In this document: in pieces, positions 52,786 to 61,763 of the stretch
Layout: each line of letters begins with the position of its first letter
Numbering within the stretch: the stretch's first letter is position 1
NCBI RefSeq assembly: GCF_928382285.1
Contig: NZ_CAKMSS010000004.1
Coordinates: 62,001-126,000 of the forward strand
Direction of reading: 5' to 3'
DNA from: Rothia nasimurium
Lineage (GTDB): Bacteria; Actinomycetota; Actinomycetes; Actinomycetales; Micrococcaceae
DNA: 64,000 nt
Position numbers and translations under genes: made by a program
The notes under the pieces: model-generated
Seen by the model: only the letters and a program-made list of their open reading frames with translations
Told to the model about the DNA's origin: nothing
The model's database searches: none

Positions 52786-53089
52786 AGACTCTATTTTTGC
52801 ACGCCTTGGCGGGTGGGGGAGATAAGGCGTGCGCGGCTGGTGGGTTGGGATTGATTGGGTGGGCAGATGATGGGGCGGTTGTATTAATTTTTGGGGAGTA
52901 TATGCAAGGGTGCGTATGTTTTAAAAATACAGGTTCTGACTAGTGTTAATAGGTATTTGGGGTGATCGGGTTTTCTCTGTGGCACTCAGGTCTAGACAGG
53001 CGAAAATTTCTTCCAGTTTTTTGTCGCCGCAGTACGCCAAGGTGCTACCATGAAAAAGATTTTTATTACTTTTAGGGGAAATTAAAAAC
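52786..53089. promoter_or_regulatory. Divergent promoter region with a leader hairpin
   Basis: GCACGCCTT (52799-52807) pairs with AAGGCGTGC (52824-52832); it would lie in the leader of the minus-strand gene starting at 52785, about 14 bases before its ATG. The right part is AT-rich and ends with the leader TTTTAGGGGAAATTAAAAAC before ATG 53090. A nearly identical leader precedes the other Tat gene at 54098. A promoter-like TACCAT lies at about 53045. No gene was seen. Confidence 0.45.
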
Positions 53090-53542
53090 ATGACTCACAC
53101 ACTGTCGCGCCGTAACGTGGTCAAGGGTAGCGCATGGGCTGCTCCCGTTGTGGTGGCTACTGCATCTGTTCCTGCCTACGCAGCCTCTTTCACCTGCCCT
53201 GACGTTGCACCTACTTTTGCTCATGAAACAGCGGAAGGCACCCATCGGGTGACTGCAACCTACAGCTTCCCTGATGCTGGTTCCTACGCCCAGATCGTTC
53301 TTGTTTCCAACGCTGAGTTGGCAGATCCCACTGGCATTGCCGGGGCTACCCTTTCTGCTGACCGTAAGACCCTCACTATTCCTGCTGGCTCTGGTCCTGT
53401 GGAATTCTCTGCAACCGCCCTTGTGCCTCAGGAGCAAACCAATAATGGGGGCTTCACTCTGCGTTTTACCTACACCATTAACAACTCGCAGTGTGGCTTC
53501 TCCTCCACCTTCACCGAGTGGGGTACCGTCGGTTCCAACTAG
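53090..53542 (+). CDS. Tat-exported small secreted protein
   Basis: A 150-residue protein with a twin-arginine signal peptide: SRRNVVKG, a hydrophobic stretch WAAPVVVATASVPAYA, and a likely cleavage after AYA. The mature part (about 118 residues) is beta-rich with two Cys (FTCPD and NSQCGF) that could form a disulfide. The SRRNVVKG...WAAPV...VPA.A signal is shared with the gene at 54098 and is frequent in Micrococcaceae. The function is unknown; an extracellular or surface role is likely. Confidence 0.75.
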   Translation: MTHTLSRRNVVKGSAWAAPVVVATASVPAYAASFTCPDVAPTFAHETAEGTHRVTATYSFPDAGSYAQIVLVSNAELADPTGIAGATLSADRKTLTIPAGSGPVEFSATALVPQEQTNNGGFTLRFTYTINNSQCGFSSTFTEWGTVGSN

Positions 53543-53563
53543 GTGGCATGTATCTTAATAGTC

Positions 53564-53608
53564 GGGTCGCGTAACCATTCTTTCTTGAAAAGAGGGTAGA
53601 CGCGACCC
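53564..53608 (+). terminator. Terminator after the first Tat-protein gene
   Basis: GGGTCGCGT (53564-53572) pairs with ACGCGACCC (53600-53608), followed by AGACTTTTT. Confidence 0.8.
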
Positions 53609-53646
53609 AGACTTTTTAAGGCTTAGTCTCTCGAAGATACGACGAG

Positions 53647-53778
53647 CTACTGGGTATTGGTTCTGACTCTTGGGCGGGGTATCAGCGTTGCACTCAGCCC
53701 GGTGAGCAGGGCTGAGAGGCCAATGGTGAAAGCCTCGTCCTGGGGGGTGCCCCCAAGGGTTGTGTAGGCCTCTGTCAT
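53647..53778 (-). CDS. Possible 43-residue membrane peptide or gene remnant
   Basis: The ORF reads MTEAYTTLGGTPQDEAFTIG and then a hydrophobic segment (AFTIGLSALLTGLSATLIP) followed by basic residues (RPRVR). This resembles the C-terminal membrane anchor of a surface protein. There is no clear ribosome site before its ATG, so it may be a remnant or chance. Confidence 0.25.
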   Translation of the reverse strand: MTEAYTTLGGTPQDEAFTIGLSALLTGLSATLIPRPRVRTNTQ

Positions 53779-54097
53779 GCTGGGGTGTGTCGTGTTGGTA
53801 GTGGGGTTGTGCTTAACTGAGTAAAAAAACGGTATTCAAAGTGCTGAATTTTTACCTTTTAATTAAAAGAATATAAGAAAAATTTTAAATAACGGTGCTC
53901 ACGCAAGGTTTTTCATGGAAAATACCGAGCTGAAGCTTGGCTTTTTGGAAGAAATGAAACACCTAGTTGGCACGTAGTTGCGGCTAGATTGAGTGCTGTA
54001 AATTACTATTTTTAATCACAGTAAATAACTTCTTTTAAAGTCTCGTAGTGAGTGTTATACTAATTCTTATCTCGAACACTTTTAGAGGAAAATAAAA

Positions 54098-54793
54098 ATG
54101 TCTACCACTATGAATCGTCGTACCCTTGTGCGCGGCGCAGCCTGGGCTGCGCCTGTTATTGTTGGGGCGTCGAATGTTCCGGCTATGGCAGTTTCATCAC
54201 CCGAGGCGCAGCTGGGGGTTGGGTCTGTGCGTGCCTACCAGCAGATATTCTCGCGTCAGCCTACCGGGTGTAACGTGACCACTAACCCCAAAGAGGGCTT
54301 TATTAACACTCTTTGCTGCGGTGCCTCGGTAACTCCGAGCAAATCAAACTGCATTCAGGATCCCAACTCTTCTGTAGGTTGGTGGATTGAGGCTGACCCT
54401 GGATATTCCGGCAGTGTCATCATCGACACCTTCACCGTGACCCATACCTTTGCTCGTCCGGTTACCTTCAATGATGCCCCCACTGCAAACGGTGCTGCAT
54501 CTACCCTCGGTGTAACAAAGTGGACGAATGCCACCTACCTGGAGCCAGGGTGGTCTATCGTTTCTAGCACTCCTACTTCCATCACTCTGGAATATAAGGG
54601 TGACGGTACCCCTGTAGATATGTCTGATGCCACCGCAGGTAGCGGATTCTGCACCGGTTACTTCCTGAATTTCCGCGAAAATACCTGTACTCGCGTCGGT
54701 CAGAATACGCTCACTACTACCCGAAGCGTAGCCTATACCGATGCAACAGGTCTTAAGACTAAAACCTGGACTGTTGAGTCTACCAAAGTTTAA
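54098..54793 (+). CDS. Tat-exported secreted protein
   Basis: A 231-residue protein with a twin-arginine signal: NRRTLVRG, then AAWAAPVIVGASNVPAMA with cleavage likely after AMA. The mature protein has seven Cys (GCNV, LCCGAS, SNCIQ, FCTGY, NTCTR) and looks beta-rich (GSVIIDTFTVTHTF; SIVSSTPTSITLEYKG). It shares the signal peptide and a near-identical leader (TTTTAGAGGAAAATAAAA) with the gene at 53090, but the mature parts do not align. Function unknown; extracellular. Confidence 0.75.
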   Translation: MSTTMNRRTLVRGAAWAAPVIVGASNVPAMAVSSPEAQLGVGSVRAYQQIFSRQPTGCNVTTNPKEGFINTLCCGASVTPSKSNCIQDPNSSVGWWIEADPGYSGSVIIDTFTVTHTFARPVTFNDAPTANGAASTLGVTKWTNATYLEPGWSIVSSTPTSITLEYKGDGTPVDMSDATAGSGFCTGYFLNFRENTCTRVGQNTLTTTRSVAYTDATGLKTKTWTVESTKV

Positions 54794-54866
54794 ATTCGTT
54801 GCCTTCCTATTGATGGCGTGATGGTAGGGAGTCGCTTCCAACGATAGGACGCAGAACTTAAAGGCC

Positions 54867-54914
54867 AAAGTAGGGCTGGTGCCCCATGATTTCATGGGGC
54901 ACCAGCCCTACTTT
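54867..54914 (+). terminator. Strong terminator after the second Tat-protein gene
   Basis: A perfect 23-bp stem (AAAGTAGGGCTGGTGCCCCA begins 54867; complement 54892-54914) with a 2-base centre. The remaining gap up to 55118 is GC-rich and contains no recognised feature besides the promoter area of the next gene. Confidence 0.9.
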
Positions 54915-55118
54915 TGTATTTGTAGCGATATTGGGGTCTTGGGGTGGAGGCCCACACCTTGACCTGCCCGAATAACCGCCCTGTCGGGCGCGGACGCCTG
55001 CCCCGGGGCGTGTGAGACAGGCTACCTGCCCGGCGGGTAGGGGGCGTAAGATAAGCAGAAGGATGGGCCTGATGGTGTGCCCATCACACAGATAGTTCAC
55101 GAAAGGTGCACACCGGCT

Positions 55119-56606
55119 ATGACCGTAGATGTGAAAGAACTCCTAGCAAAGGTACCTACCGGCCTGCTCATCGGCGGCCAGTGGCGCGACGCCTCAAACG
55201 GCGAAACCTTCGACGTAGAAAACCCCGCCACCGGTGAAGTCATCGCAACCCTGGCCTCCGCCACCGAAGAAGACGCCCTCGCCGCCCTCGATGCTGCCTG
55301 CCGCGCAGAAAAAGAAGCGGGGGACCACGGCTGGGCCGCCACACCTCCGCGTGAACGCGCCGAGATTCTGCGCCGTGCCTTCGAGCTGGTCACCGAACGC
55401 GCCGAAGAATTTGCCACCCTCATGACCCTAGAAATGGGCAAGCCCTACGCCGAAGCCCTCGGCGAGGTCAAGTACGGGGCCGAGTTCCTACGCTGGTTCG
55501 CCGAAGAAACCCCCCGCCACTACGGCCGTTCCCTCGACATGCCCGAGGGCACCCTGCGCATGATCACCCGCCGCAAGCCCGTCGGCCCCTGCCTGCTGAT
55601 TACCCCCTGGAACTTCCCCCTGGCCATGGGTACCCGCAAGGTTGCCCCCGCCGTGGCAGCAGGCTGCACCATGGTGCTCAAGCCCGCCCGCCTGACCCCG
55701 CTGACCAGCCAGTACTTCGCCCAGACCATGCTGGACGCTGGCCTGCCCGCGGGCGTCCTCAACGTCGTCTCGTCTAAGTCGGCAGCCGCTATCTCCGAGC
55801 CCATCATGAGCGATTCCCGTCTGCGCAAGGTCTCCTTCACTGGCTCCACTCCCGTCGGTAAGGACCTGCTCAAGAAAGCCGCCGAGAACGTGCTACGCAC
55901 CTCCATGGAACTGGGTGGCAACGCCCCCTTCCTGGTCTTCGAGGACGCCGATATCGACCAGGCTGTCGCCGGCGCCATGGCCGCCAAGATGCGCAACATC
56001 GGCGAAGCCTGCACCGCCGCCAACCGCTTCATCGTCCATGAGTCCCTGGCTGAAGAGTTCTCCCAGAAGTTCGCCGACGCCATGGCCGCCCTCAAGGTCG
56101 GCAACGGCCTGGACGAAGGCGTCACCTGCGGCCCCCTCGTCGAAAAGAAAGCCCAGGACTCCATGGTTGCCCTCGTCGAGGACGCCGTTGCCAAGGGCGC
56201 CCGCGTACTCACCGGCGGTGAAAAGGGCGAGGGCGCAGGCTACTTCTTCAAGCCCACCGTGCTCGTTGACGTGCCCCTCGACGCCCGCGTCGCCCGTGAA
56301 GAAATCTTCGGCCCCATCGCCCCCGTCTTCACCTTCAAGGACGAATACGAGGCCTACGAGCTAGCCAACGACACCGAATACGGCCTGGCCTCCTACGTCT
56401 ACACCGAATCCATCGACCGCCTCTACCGCGCCAGCGACCACCTAGAGTTCGGCATCATGGGCTTCAACGCCGGTGTGGTCTCCAACGCGGCCGCCCCCTT
56501 CGGCGGCGTCAAGCAGTCCGGCCTGGGCCGCGAAGGAGCCGCCGAGGGTATCGACGAGTACTCCTCCATCCAGTACATCGGCATTCGCGACCCCTACGCT
56601 AACTAA
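55119..56606 (+). CDS. gabD: NAD(P)-dependent aldehyde dehydrogenase, succinate-semialdehyde type
   Basis: A 495-residue cytoplasmic ALDH. LLITPWNFPLAMGTRKVAPAVAAGCTMVLKPA is the cofactor-binding region, SFTGSTPVGKDL the Rossmann turn, MELGGNAPFLVFEDADID carries the general-base Glu and NIGEACTAANR the catalytic Cys. It resembles GabD, which oxidises succinate semialdehyde to succinate. It heads a cluster with gabT and a second ALDH. ATG 55119 is used rather than the upstream 55077; AAAGG lies about 13 bases before it. Confidence 0.88.
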   Translation: MTVDVKELLAKVPTGLLIGGQWRDASNGETFDVENPATGEVIATLASATEEDALAALDAACRAEKEAGDHGWAATPPRERAEILRRAFELVTERAEEFATLMTLEMGKPYAEALGEVKYGAEFLRWFAEETPRHYGRSLDMPEGTLRMITRRKPVGPCLLITPWNFPLAMGTRKVAPAVAAGCTMVLKPARLTPLTSQYFAQTMLDAGLPAGVLNVVSSKSAAAISEPIMSDSRLRKVSFTGSTPVGKDLLKKAAENVLRTSMELGGNAPFLVFEDADIDQAVAGAMAAKMRNIGEACTAANRFIVHESLAEEFSQKFADAMAALKVGNGLDEGVTCGPLVEKKAQDSMVALVEDAVAKGARVLTGGEKGEGAGYFFKPTVLVDVPLDARVAREEIFGPIAPVFTFKDEYEAYELANDTEYGLASYVYTESIDRLYRASDHLEFGIMGFNAGVVSNAAAPFGGVKQSGLGREGAAEGIDEYSSIQYIGIRDPYAN

Positions 56607-56707
56607 AGCCCAGCGGACGCCCGCCCTCCACGCCCGGTTCGGGCGGGTGTTCGCACCCCTTACCTTTTTGTAGTTACAAGAAAATCCATCACTAAGGAAC
56701 CTCCACC

Positions 56708-58054
56708 ATGGCTGAGATTGCCTACCGCCTACCCCAGCAGATCACCCTCACCGGCACTGTCCCCGGCCCCAAATCCGCCGAACTGGCCGCCCGCCGCGCC
56801 GCCAACGTGCCCGCCGGTGTAGCCTCCACCCTGCCCGTCTACGTAGCGGACGCCGACGGCGGCGTCATCGTCGACGTTGACGGTAACTCCTTCGCCGACC
56901 TGGGCTCCGGCATCGCCGTCACCTCCGTCGGTGCCTCCGCCCCCAAGGTCGTAGAAGCCGTGCGCGAAGCCGCCACCCACTTCACCCACACCTGCTTCAT
57001 GGTCACCCCCTACGAGGGTTACGTAGCCGTGGCCGAAAAACTCAACCAGCTCACCCCCGGCGACTTCGACAAGCGCACCGTGCTCTTCAACTCCGGCGCC
57101 GAAGCCGTAGAAAACGCCGTCAAAATCGCCCGCGCAGCCACCGGCCGCAACGCCGTCGTCGTTTTCGACCACGCCTACCACGGTCGCACCAACCTCACCA
57201 TGGCCCTCACCGCCAAGGCAGCCCCTTACAAGAAGGGCTTCGGCCCCTTCGCCCCCGAGGTCTACCGCGCCCCCATGAGCTACCCCTACCGCGACGGCAA
57301 CACCGGCGGTAAAGAAGCAGCAGCCCGCGTCATCGACATGATCGAAAAGCAGATCGGCTCAGAATACGTCGCCGCAATCCTCATTGAACCCATCCAGGGT
57401 GAAGGCGGCTTTATCGTCCCCGCCGAAGGCTTCCTGCCCGAACTCGTCACCTGGGCCCGCGAAAAAGGCATCGTCTTTATCGCGGACGAAGTCCAGGCCG
57501 GTTTCTGCCGCACCGGCACCTGGTTCGCCTCTGACCACGAAGGCATCGAACCCGACCTCATCACCACCGCTAAGGGCATCGCTGGCGGCATGCCCCTCTC
57601 CGCCGTCACCGGCCGCGCCGAACTCTTCGATAAGGTCCAGCCCGGCGGCCTCGGCGGCACCTACGGCGGCAACCCCGTCGCCTGTGCCGCAGCCCTCGCC
57701 ACCATCGAAACCATGGAAGAGTGGGATCTCAACGCCCGCGCCGCCCGCATCGAAGAGATTGCCCGCGAAAAGCTCGGCCCCCTGGTCGAAGAACTCGACA
57801 TCATCGGCGAAATCCGCGGCCGCGGCGCCATGTTCGCCGTCGAATTCGTAGCAGACTCTGACTCCAAGGAACCCCACGCCACCGCAGCCAAAGACATCGC
57901 AGCAGCCTGCGCCGAACGCGGCGTCCTGATCCTCACCTGCGGCACCTACGGCAACGTCGTGCGCCTGCTGCCCCCGCTGACCATCAGCGAAGAACTCCTC
58001 GGCCATGCCCTGGACATCTTCGTCGAAGAAATCCGCAAGGTCGCGGGGAACTAA
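56708..58054 (+). CDS. gabT: 4-aminobutyrate aminotransferase
   Basis: A 448-residue class III PLP aminotransferase. NSGAEAVENAVKIARAATGR binds the cofactor phosphate. FDHAYHGRTNLTMALTAK has the ring-stacking aromatic, FIADEVQAGFCRTG the Asp, and TTAKGIAGGMPLSAVTGR the Schiff-base Lys. It moves the amino group of GABA to 2-oxoglutarate, giving succinate semialdehyde and glutamate, for the dehydrogenases encoded on both sides. An AAGGA site precedes the ATG by about 11 bases. Confidence 0.95.
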   Translation: MAEIAYRLPQQITLTGTVPGPKSAELAARRAANVPAGVASTLPVYVADADGGVIVDVDGNSFADLGSGIAVTSVGASAPKVVEAVREAATHFTHTCFMVTPYEGYVAVAEKLNQLTPGDFDKRTVLFNSGAEAVENAVKIARAATGRNAVVVFDHAYHGRTNLTMALTAKAAPYKKGFGPFAPEVYRAPMSYPYRDGNTGGKEAAARVIDMIEKQIGSEYVAAILIEPIQGEGGFIVPAEGFLPELVTWAREKGIVFIADEVQAGFCRTGTWFASDHEGIEPDLITTAKGIAGGMPLSAVTGRAELFDKVQPGGLGGTYGGNPVACAAALATIETMEEWDLNARAARIEEIAREKLGPLVEELDIIGEIRGRGAMFAVEFVADSDSKEPHATAAKDIAAACAERGVLILTCGTYGNVVRLLPPLTISEELLGHALDIFVEEIRKVAGN

Positions 58055-58105
58055 TTACCTGCTGTGTATGGGCAGGGCAGGTGCCCTTGCGCCAGGAAAG
58101 GGGCA

Positions 58106-58203
58106 GGAAATACCCTCCGCCAGGCTGACCCTCTCGTAGCTCGCCCTGGGGGCTCGCTACGATTCACGCCAGACCCAGCCAGCCTGGCTTTGAGGGTATT
58201 TCC
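58106..58203. repeat. Nested palindromic element between gabT and gabD
   Basis: Three inverted pairs are nested: GGAAATACCCTC (58106-58117) with 58192-58203; CCAGGCTG (58120-58127) with CAGCCTGG (58180-58187); TCGTAGC (58134-58140) with GCTACGA (58156-58162). The whole could fold as one long branched hairpin. It may be a terminator with processing role, a structured RNA or a palindromic repeat of the genome. It occupies much of the 239-base gap. Confidence 0.65.
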
Positions 58204-58293
58204 CACCCGAGGCTGGCCCCGTATCCAGCTTGTTGAGTTGTATCTAGGGGCGTCCGTACCGCACATACCCACAAACACAAAGGAGCTAAACCC

Positions 58294-59670
58294 ATGAGCT
58301 ACCGACTTGAAGACCCCACCACCGGCGAGGTTCTCGAAACTTTCGACACCCTCACCGACGAGCAGGCTACCGCCGCAGTAGACCGCGCCCACGCCGCCTA
58401 CCTGACCTGGCGCACCACCAGCGTCGAAGAACGCGCCGCCATCGTGAACCGCATCGCTGAACTCTTCGAAGAGCGCAAGCAGGAACTAGCCGAAATTATC
58501 TCCCAGGAAATGGGTAAGCCCATCTCAGAGGGCATTGAAGAAGCTGAGTTCTCCTCCGCTATCTTCGCCTACTACGCAGGGATTGCCGCCGACCACCTTG
58601 CGGACGAGCCAATCCCCTCAGAAGCGGAGAACTCCGAGGCCTACATCCAGCGCAAGCCCCTGGGCGCCCTGCTGGGCATCATGCCCTGGAACTTCCCCTA
58701 CTACCAGGTCGCCCGCTTCGCCGCCCCCAACCTCATGCTGGGCAACACCATTGTGCTCAAGCACGCCGAAATCTGCCCCAAGTCAGCGCTCGCTATTGCT
58801 GAGATTATGAAGGACGCCGGGCTGCCCGAAGGTGCCTACGAGGCAGTTTTCGCTAGCCACGACCAGATTGAGACCATGATCGGCCACCGCCACATTCAGG
58901 GTGTCTCTCTGACCGGCTCCGAACGTGCCGGTGCCATTGTGGCCGGTATTGCCGGGCGCAACCTCAAGAAGGCCGTGCTGGAACTGGGTGGCTCTGACCC
59001 CTACATCGTGCTCGATACCGACAATGTTGCTGAAGCTGCGGCCACCGCCTGGGGCTTCCGTATGTACAACACCGGCCAGGCCTGCAACTCCAATAAGCGC
59101 ATGATTGTCATGGCCGACATTTACGACGAGTTTGTCGCCGAACTGGTCAAGCTGGCCGAGGCCATGAAGCCGGGCAAGCCCGCCGAAGCGGACGAGACCA
59201 CCTACATGGCCCTCTCCTCCCGCTCGGCTGCCGAAGGTCTCAAGAAGCAGCTGGACGAGGCCGTTGCCGCCGGTGCTACCCTGCGCGTCGGTGGGCAGCT
59301 ACTGGATGAGAAGAGCGCCTACCTCTCCCCGGCCGTCCTTACCGACGTGCCCGTCGGCTCCGAGGTCTACTACCAGGAGCTCTTCGGCCCCGTCGCCACC
59401 GTCTACCGGGTAGAAAGCGACGAAGAAGCCATCGAGCTGGCTAACAACACCCAGTACGGCCTGGGTGGGGCGGTCTTCTCGCAGGACGAGGCCCGCGCCC
59501 GCCGCCTGGCCCAGCAGATTGACGCCGGTATGGTCAACGTCAACACCCCTGCCGGTGAAGGCGCCGAAATTCCCTTCGGTGGTGTGAAGAACTCCGGCTA
59601 CGGCCGCGAACTTGGCCCCTACGGCATGGACGAATTCGTCAATAAGCGCCTCTACTTCGTGCAGAAGTAG
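58294..59670 (+). CDS. gabD: NAD(P)-dependent succinate-semialdehyde dehydrogenase
   Basis: A 458-residue ALDH of the shorter GabD2/Sad-like type. [35 protein letters not shown] is the cofactor loop, [16 protein letters not shown] carries Glu, and [13 protein letters not shown] the catalytic Cys. It completes the GABA shunt part (GABA to succinate) with gabT. AAAGGAG lies seven bases before its ATG. The first ALDH in the cluster is not a close paralogue; why two are kept is unclear. Confidence 0.9.
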   Translation: MSYRLEDPTTGEVLETFDTLTDEQATAAVDRAHAAYLTWRTTSVEERAAIVNRIAELFEERKQELAEIISQEMGKPISEGIEEAEFSSAIFAYYAGIAADHLADEPIPSEAENSEAYIQRKPLGALLGIMPWNFPYYQVARFAAPNLMLGNTIVLKHAEICPKSALAIAEIMKDAGLPEGAYEAVFASHDQIETMIGHRHIQGVSLTGSERAGAIVAGIAGRNLKKAVLELGGSDPYIVLDTDNVAEAAATAWGFRMYNTGQACNSNKRMIVMADIYDEFVAELVKLAEAMKPGKPAEADETTYMALSSRSAAEGLKKQLDEAVAAGATLRVGGQLLDEKSAYLSPAVLTDVPVGSEVYYQELFGPVATVYRVESDEEAIELANNTQYGLGGAVFSQDEARARRLAQQIDAGMVNVNTPAGEGAEIPFGGVKNSGYGRELGPYGMDEFVNKRLYFVQK

Positions 59671-59726
59671 GCCTGTTTGACCCGCAGGCTTAGGCGTAGG
59701 GTGTGCTGTCGCTAGTGCAGATTGCC

Positions 59727-59790
59727 CAGCCCCACGGTTTGTCATGAAACCCCGGACGATACATCCGGCTCGTGACGAACCGTGGGGCTG
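59727..59790 (+). terminator. Large hairpin after gabD
   Basis: CAGCCCCACGGTT (59727-59739) pairs with AACCGTGGGGCTG (59778-59790). The stem continues with GTCA/TGAC and CCGGA/TCCGG. It separates the gab cluster from the sulfur locus. Confidence 0.75.
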
Positions 59791-59824
59791 GTGTTATGTG
59801 GGGGTGGGCAACCTTGTTTTTTAT

Positions 59825-59840
59825 ATACCCCTAGGGGTAT
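59825..59840. promoter_or_regulatory. CstR/CsoR-type operator before the TauE/SafE gene
   Basis: ATACCCCTAGGGGTAT is a perfect 16-bp palindrome of the CsoR-family type (TACCCC...GGGGTA), 34 bases before the GTG start. Two related palindromes lie in front of cstB. Confidence 0.85.
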
Positions 59841-59873
59841 TATCTCTAAGGTGAAGAAAGAGAAAGAAGAATT

Positions 59874-60650
59874 GTGCTGTTAGCTCTTGCGGGCGGCCTG
59901 GCTATAGGTTTGCTCATGGGTGCCCTGGGCGGGGGTGGGGCTATTTTAGCGATTCCCCTGTTGGTCTACGGGTTCGGGTTTAGCCCGGCGCAGGCGACCC
60001 TGGCTTCCCTTGTAGTGGTGGGTGTTGGTGCTGCCGCCGGTGTGCTGACCCAAGCCCACTCGGTTGACTGGTGTCGCGGCGCTTTCTTTGGGGTGCTTGG
60101 TTTGGCTGGTGCCTACGGCGGTCGAATGTTGACCCATAGTCTCGATGGACGGTTGCTCCTGCTGGCCTTCTCTGTTCTGCTGCTGGTGGTTGCCAGTCTG
60201 ATGGTGCGTGCAGCGCGCAGGGGGTCTATTCGGGCACAAAGTGCGGACGCCGCCTCCCGCCCCTCCGCCTTCCGGCAGGGGGTTACGCTGGTGGGGGCTG
60301 CTACGGGGGTTGGCTTTTTGACCGGCTTCTTTGGTGTGGGTGGTGGTTTTGCTATCGTGCCCGCCCTGACTCTAATCTTGGGGCTCAGTATGGCAACCGC
60401 CGTGGGGACCTCTCTACTGGTTATCCTCATCAACAGCTTTGTTGCCCTAGCCCTGGGAGTTGGGGCCCTGCCGTCCTTGGATTGGTCGGCGCTTGCCCCC
60501 TTGCTGGCTACAACTGTGGTCGGTACCCTGGCCGGCACCTGGGGTGGTAGGCGGGTGCCCCAGCGTTCCCTGCAGCTAGCCTTCGCAATTTTTCTCTACG
60601 TCGTCGCAGCCTACATGGCAGCTACCACCCTCATTGAACTGATGGCATAA
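59874..60650 (+). CDS. tauE: TauE/SafE family sulfite/sulfur-compound exporter
   Basis: A 258-residue, eight-helix protein (DUF81). GGLAIGLLMGALGGGGAILAIPLLVYGFGFSPAQATLASLVVVG and TGFFGVGGGFAIVPALTLILGLSMATAVGTSLLVILINS are the two repeat signatures. In cst operons TauE exports sulfite or thiosulfate made when persulfides are oxidised. GTG 59874 follows an A/G-rich stretch (AAGAAAGAGAAAGAAG). It is cotranscribed with the rhodanese gene 13 bases downstream. Confidence 0.88.
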   Translation: MLLALAGGLAIGLLMGALGGGGAILAIPLLVYGFGFSPAQATLASLVVVGVGAAAGVLTQAHSVDWCRGAFFGVLGLAGAYGGRMLTHSLDGRLLLLAFSVLLLVVASLMVRAARRGSIRAQSADAASRPSAFRQGVTLVGAATGVGFLTGFFGVGGGFAIVPALTLILGLSMATAVGTSLLVILINSFVALALGVGALPSLDWSALAPLLATTVVGTLAGTWGGRRVPQRSLQLAFAIFLYVVAAYMAATTLIELMA

Positions 60651-60663
60651 AGAAAGGAAAAAC

Positions 60664-61266
60664 ATGTCAGATACTACAAGCTCTCTCCCCTCAACTCTTG
60701 AGGTGCAGCAGCTGGCGCAGAACATTAAAGACTCCCACACGACCCTGCTGCTCGATGTGCGCACCGCAGCGGAATACGAGGGTGCCCATATTCCCGGGAG
60801 TGTAAATGTACCCTTGGCTCTAATTGAAAAGCACCCCGAAGAGCTGAGTGCTTTCATTGATGATGAAGCTGTCATTATCTGTCGTTCCGGTGCTCGCGCT
60901 ACCCGCGCCCAGAAGCTCCTGGCTGGGGCTGGTGTTACTCGCACCAGTGTGCTCACCGGCGGTATGGAGGCCTGGAAGAAGGCTGATCAGCCCGTCAATG
61001 TGGGCCCAGCCCGCTGGGATCTCGAGCGCCAGGTGCGCCTGGTGGCAGGTTCCCTGGTGCTGGGTGGGGTGGCAGCTAGTGCCATCTTCCCCAAGGCCAA
61101 GTACCTGGCTGGTGCCATTGGCGGCGGTCTGACTTTTGCGGCGGTCAGTAATACCTGCGCCATGGGTGCGGCGCTTTCAAAGTTGCCCTATAACAAGGGT
61201 GGCGACGTCACCTTGCGCGAGGCAAAGCGCCGCCTGGCCGCTACTGGTGACTCTCGGGTTAGCTAG
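60664..61266 (+). CDS. Rhodanese-domain protein with membrane-anchor domain (YgaP-like)
   Basis: A 200-residue protein. Residues 10-112 form a rhodanese domain (LLLDVRTAAEYEGAHIPGSVNVPL) with catalytic Cys73 in the loop CRSGAR, which carries the persulfide. Residues about 118-165 have two hydrophobic helices (LVAGSLVLGGVAASAIFPK; YLAGAIGGGLTFAAVS) as in YgaP/DUF2892. A further Cys lies in SNTCAMG. It probably takes up or passes on sulfane sulfur at the membrane. AAAGGAAA precedes its ATG. Confidence 0.88.
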   Translation: MSDTTSSLPSTLEVQQLAQNIKDSHTTLLLDVRTAAEYEGAHIPGSVNVPLALIEKHPEELSAFIDDEAVIICRSGARATRAQKLLAGAGVTRTSVLTGGMEAWKKADQPVNVGPARWDLERQVRLVAGSLVLGGVAASAIFPKAKYLAGAIGGGLTFAAVSNTCAMGAALSKLPYNKGGDVTLREAKRRLAATGDSRVS

Positions 61267-61292
61267 GCCCCGCCTTAAATTTTAAAACAGGG

Positions 61293-61360
61293 ACGCCGCA
61301 CCCCCTGGCTCCTGCCCCGCACCTTGTCAGTGCTGGGGTGGGGGAGGGGTGCAGCGTTTT
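61293..61360. terminator. Terminator between the rhodanese and cstR genes
   Basis: ACGC-GCACCCC (from 61293) pairs with GGGGTGC-GCGT (to 61357) and is followed by TTT. It lies between convergent genes. Confidence 0.6.
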
Positions 61361-61377
61361 GGTGTGCTGTGTGGGCC

Positions 61378-61635
61378 TTATGCGAGCGAAAGGAACATTT
61401 TTTCTAGTTGTTCGGGGGTCATCTCGGGTTTGTCTGAGGTAAGGCACTGCTGGAGCCCGCTGGCGACCACGGCAAAGCTGGCGCGGTCGACCGCTTTAGA
61501 GGCGGCGGCGAGCTGGGTGACAATTTTTTGGCAGTCATCGCCCTCTTCGAGCATACGGATAATGCCGTTGAGTTGGCCTTGGGCACGCTTGAGACGGTTG
61601 ATGACCGGTTTCATCTCTTCGGGGTTGAGTTGCAT
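61378..61635 (-). CDS. cstR: CsoR-family repressor, CstR (persulfide-sensing) type
   Basis: An 85-residue all-helical DUF156 repressor. The two conserved Cys are Cys35 (EGDDCQKI) and Cys64 (LQQC). The His of copper-sensing CsoR, four residues before the second Cys, is Gly60 here, so it should sense persulfides (CstR) rather than Cu(I). VINRLKRAQGQLNGIIRMLE is the family start. Three ATACCCC...GGGGTAT palindromes in the locus are its probable operators, two of them in the gap shared with cstB. It is divergent from cstB. Confidence 0.88.
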   Translation of the reverse strand: MQLNPEEMKPVINRLKRAQGQLNGIIRMLEEGDDCQKIVTQLAAASKAVDRASFAVVASGLQQCLTSDKPEMTPEQLEKMFLSLA

Positions 61636-61670
61636 GGCTTCTGCTTTCTTGTAAAAACTTTTTCTCTAGT

Positions 61671-61686
61671 ATACCCCCGGGGGTTT
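61671..61686. promoter_or_regulatory. CstR operator, cstR-proximal
   Basis: ATACCCCCGGGGGTTT, 36 bases upstream of the cstR start, differs at one position from a perfect palindrome. Confidence 0.8.
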
Positions 61687-61714
61687 GTTTTCGGTTGGGA
61701 TTCTGCTATCTTTT

Positions 61715-61734
61715 AAATACCCCCGGGGGTATTT
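61715..61734. promoter_or_regulatory. CstR operator, cstB-proximal
   Basis: ATACCCCCGGGGGTAT at 61717-61732 is perfect and extends to a 20-bp palindrome (61715-61734). It lies 30 bases before the cstB start and 28 bases from the other site. Confidence 0.85.
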
Positions 61735-61763
61735 TTATATTGGTTGCACTGAAAGGATCTACC

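Larger units (their letters stand above)
53543..54097. other. Gap between the two Tat-protein genes
   Basis: This 555-base stretch holds the terminator at 53564-53608, a short hydrophobic minus-strand ORF at 53647-53778 and an AT-rich part (about 53820-54097). TATACT at about 54056-54061 looks like a -10 box for the gene at 54098, with TTTAAA as a poor -35. Nothing else was recognised. Confidence 0.4.

Noticed and set aside
51067..54793. Prophage or integrative element in the region of hypothetical genes
   Set aside because: No integrase, attachment repeats, structural or replication genes were seen.
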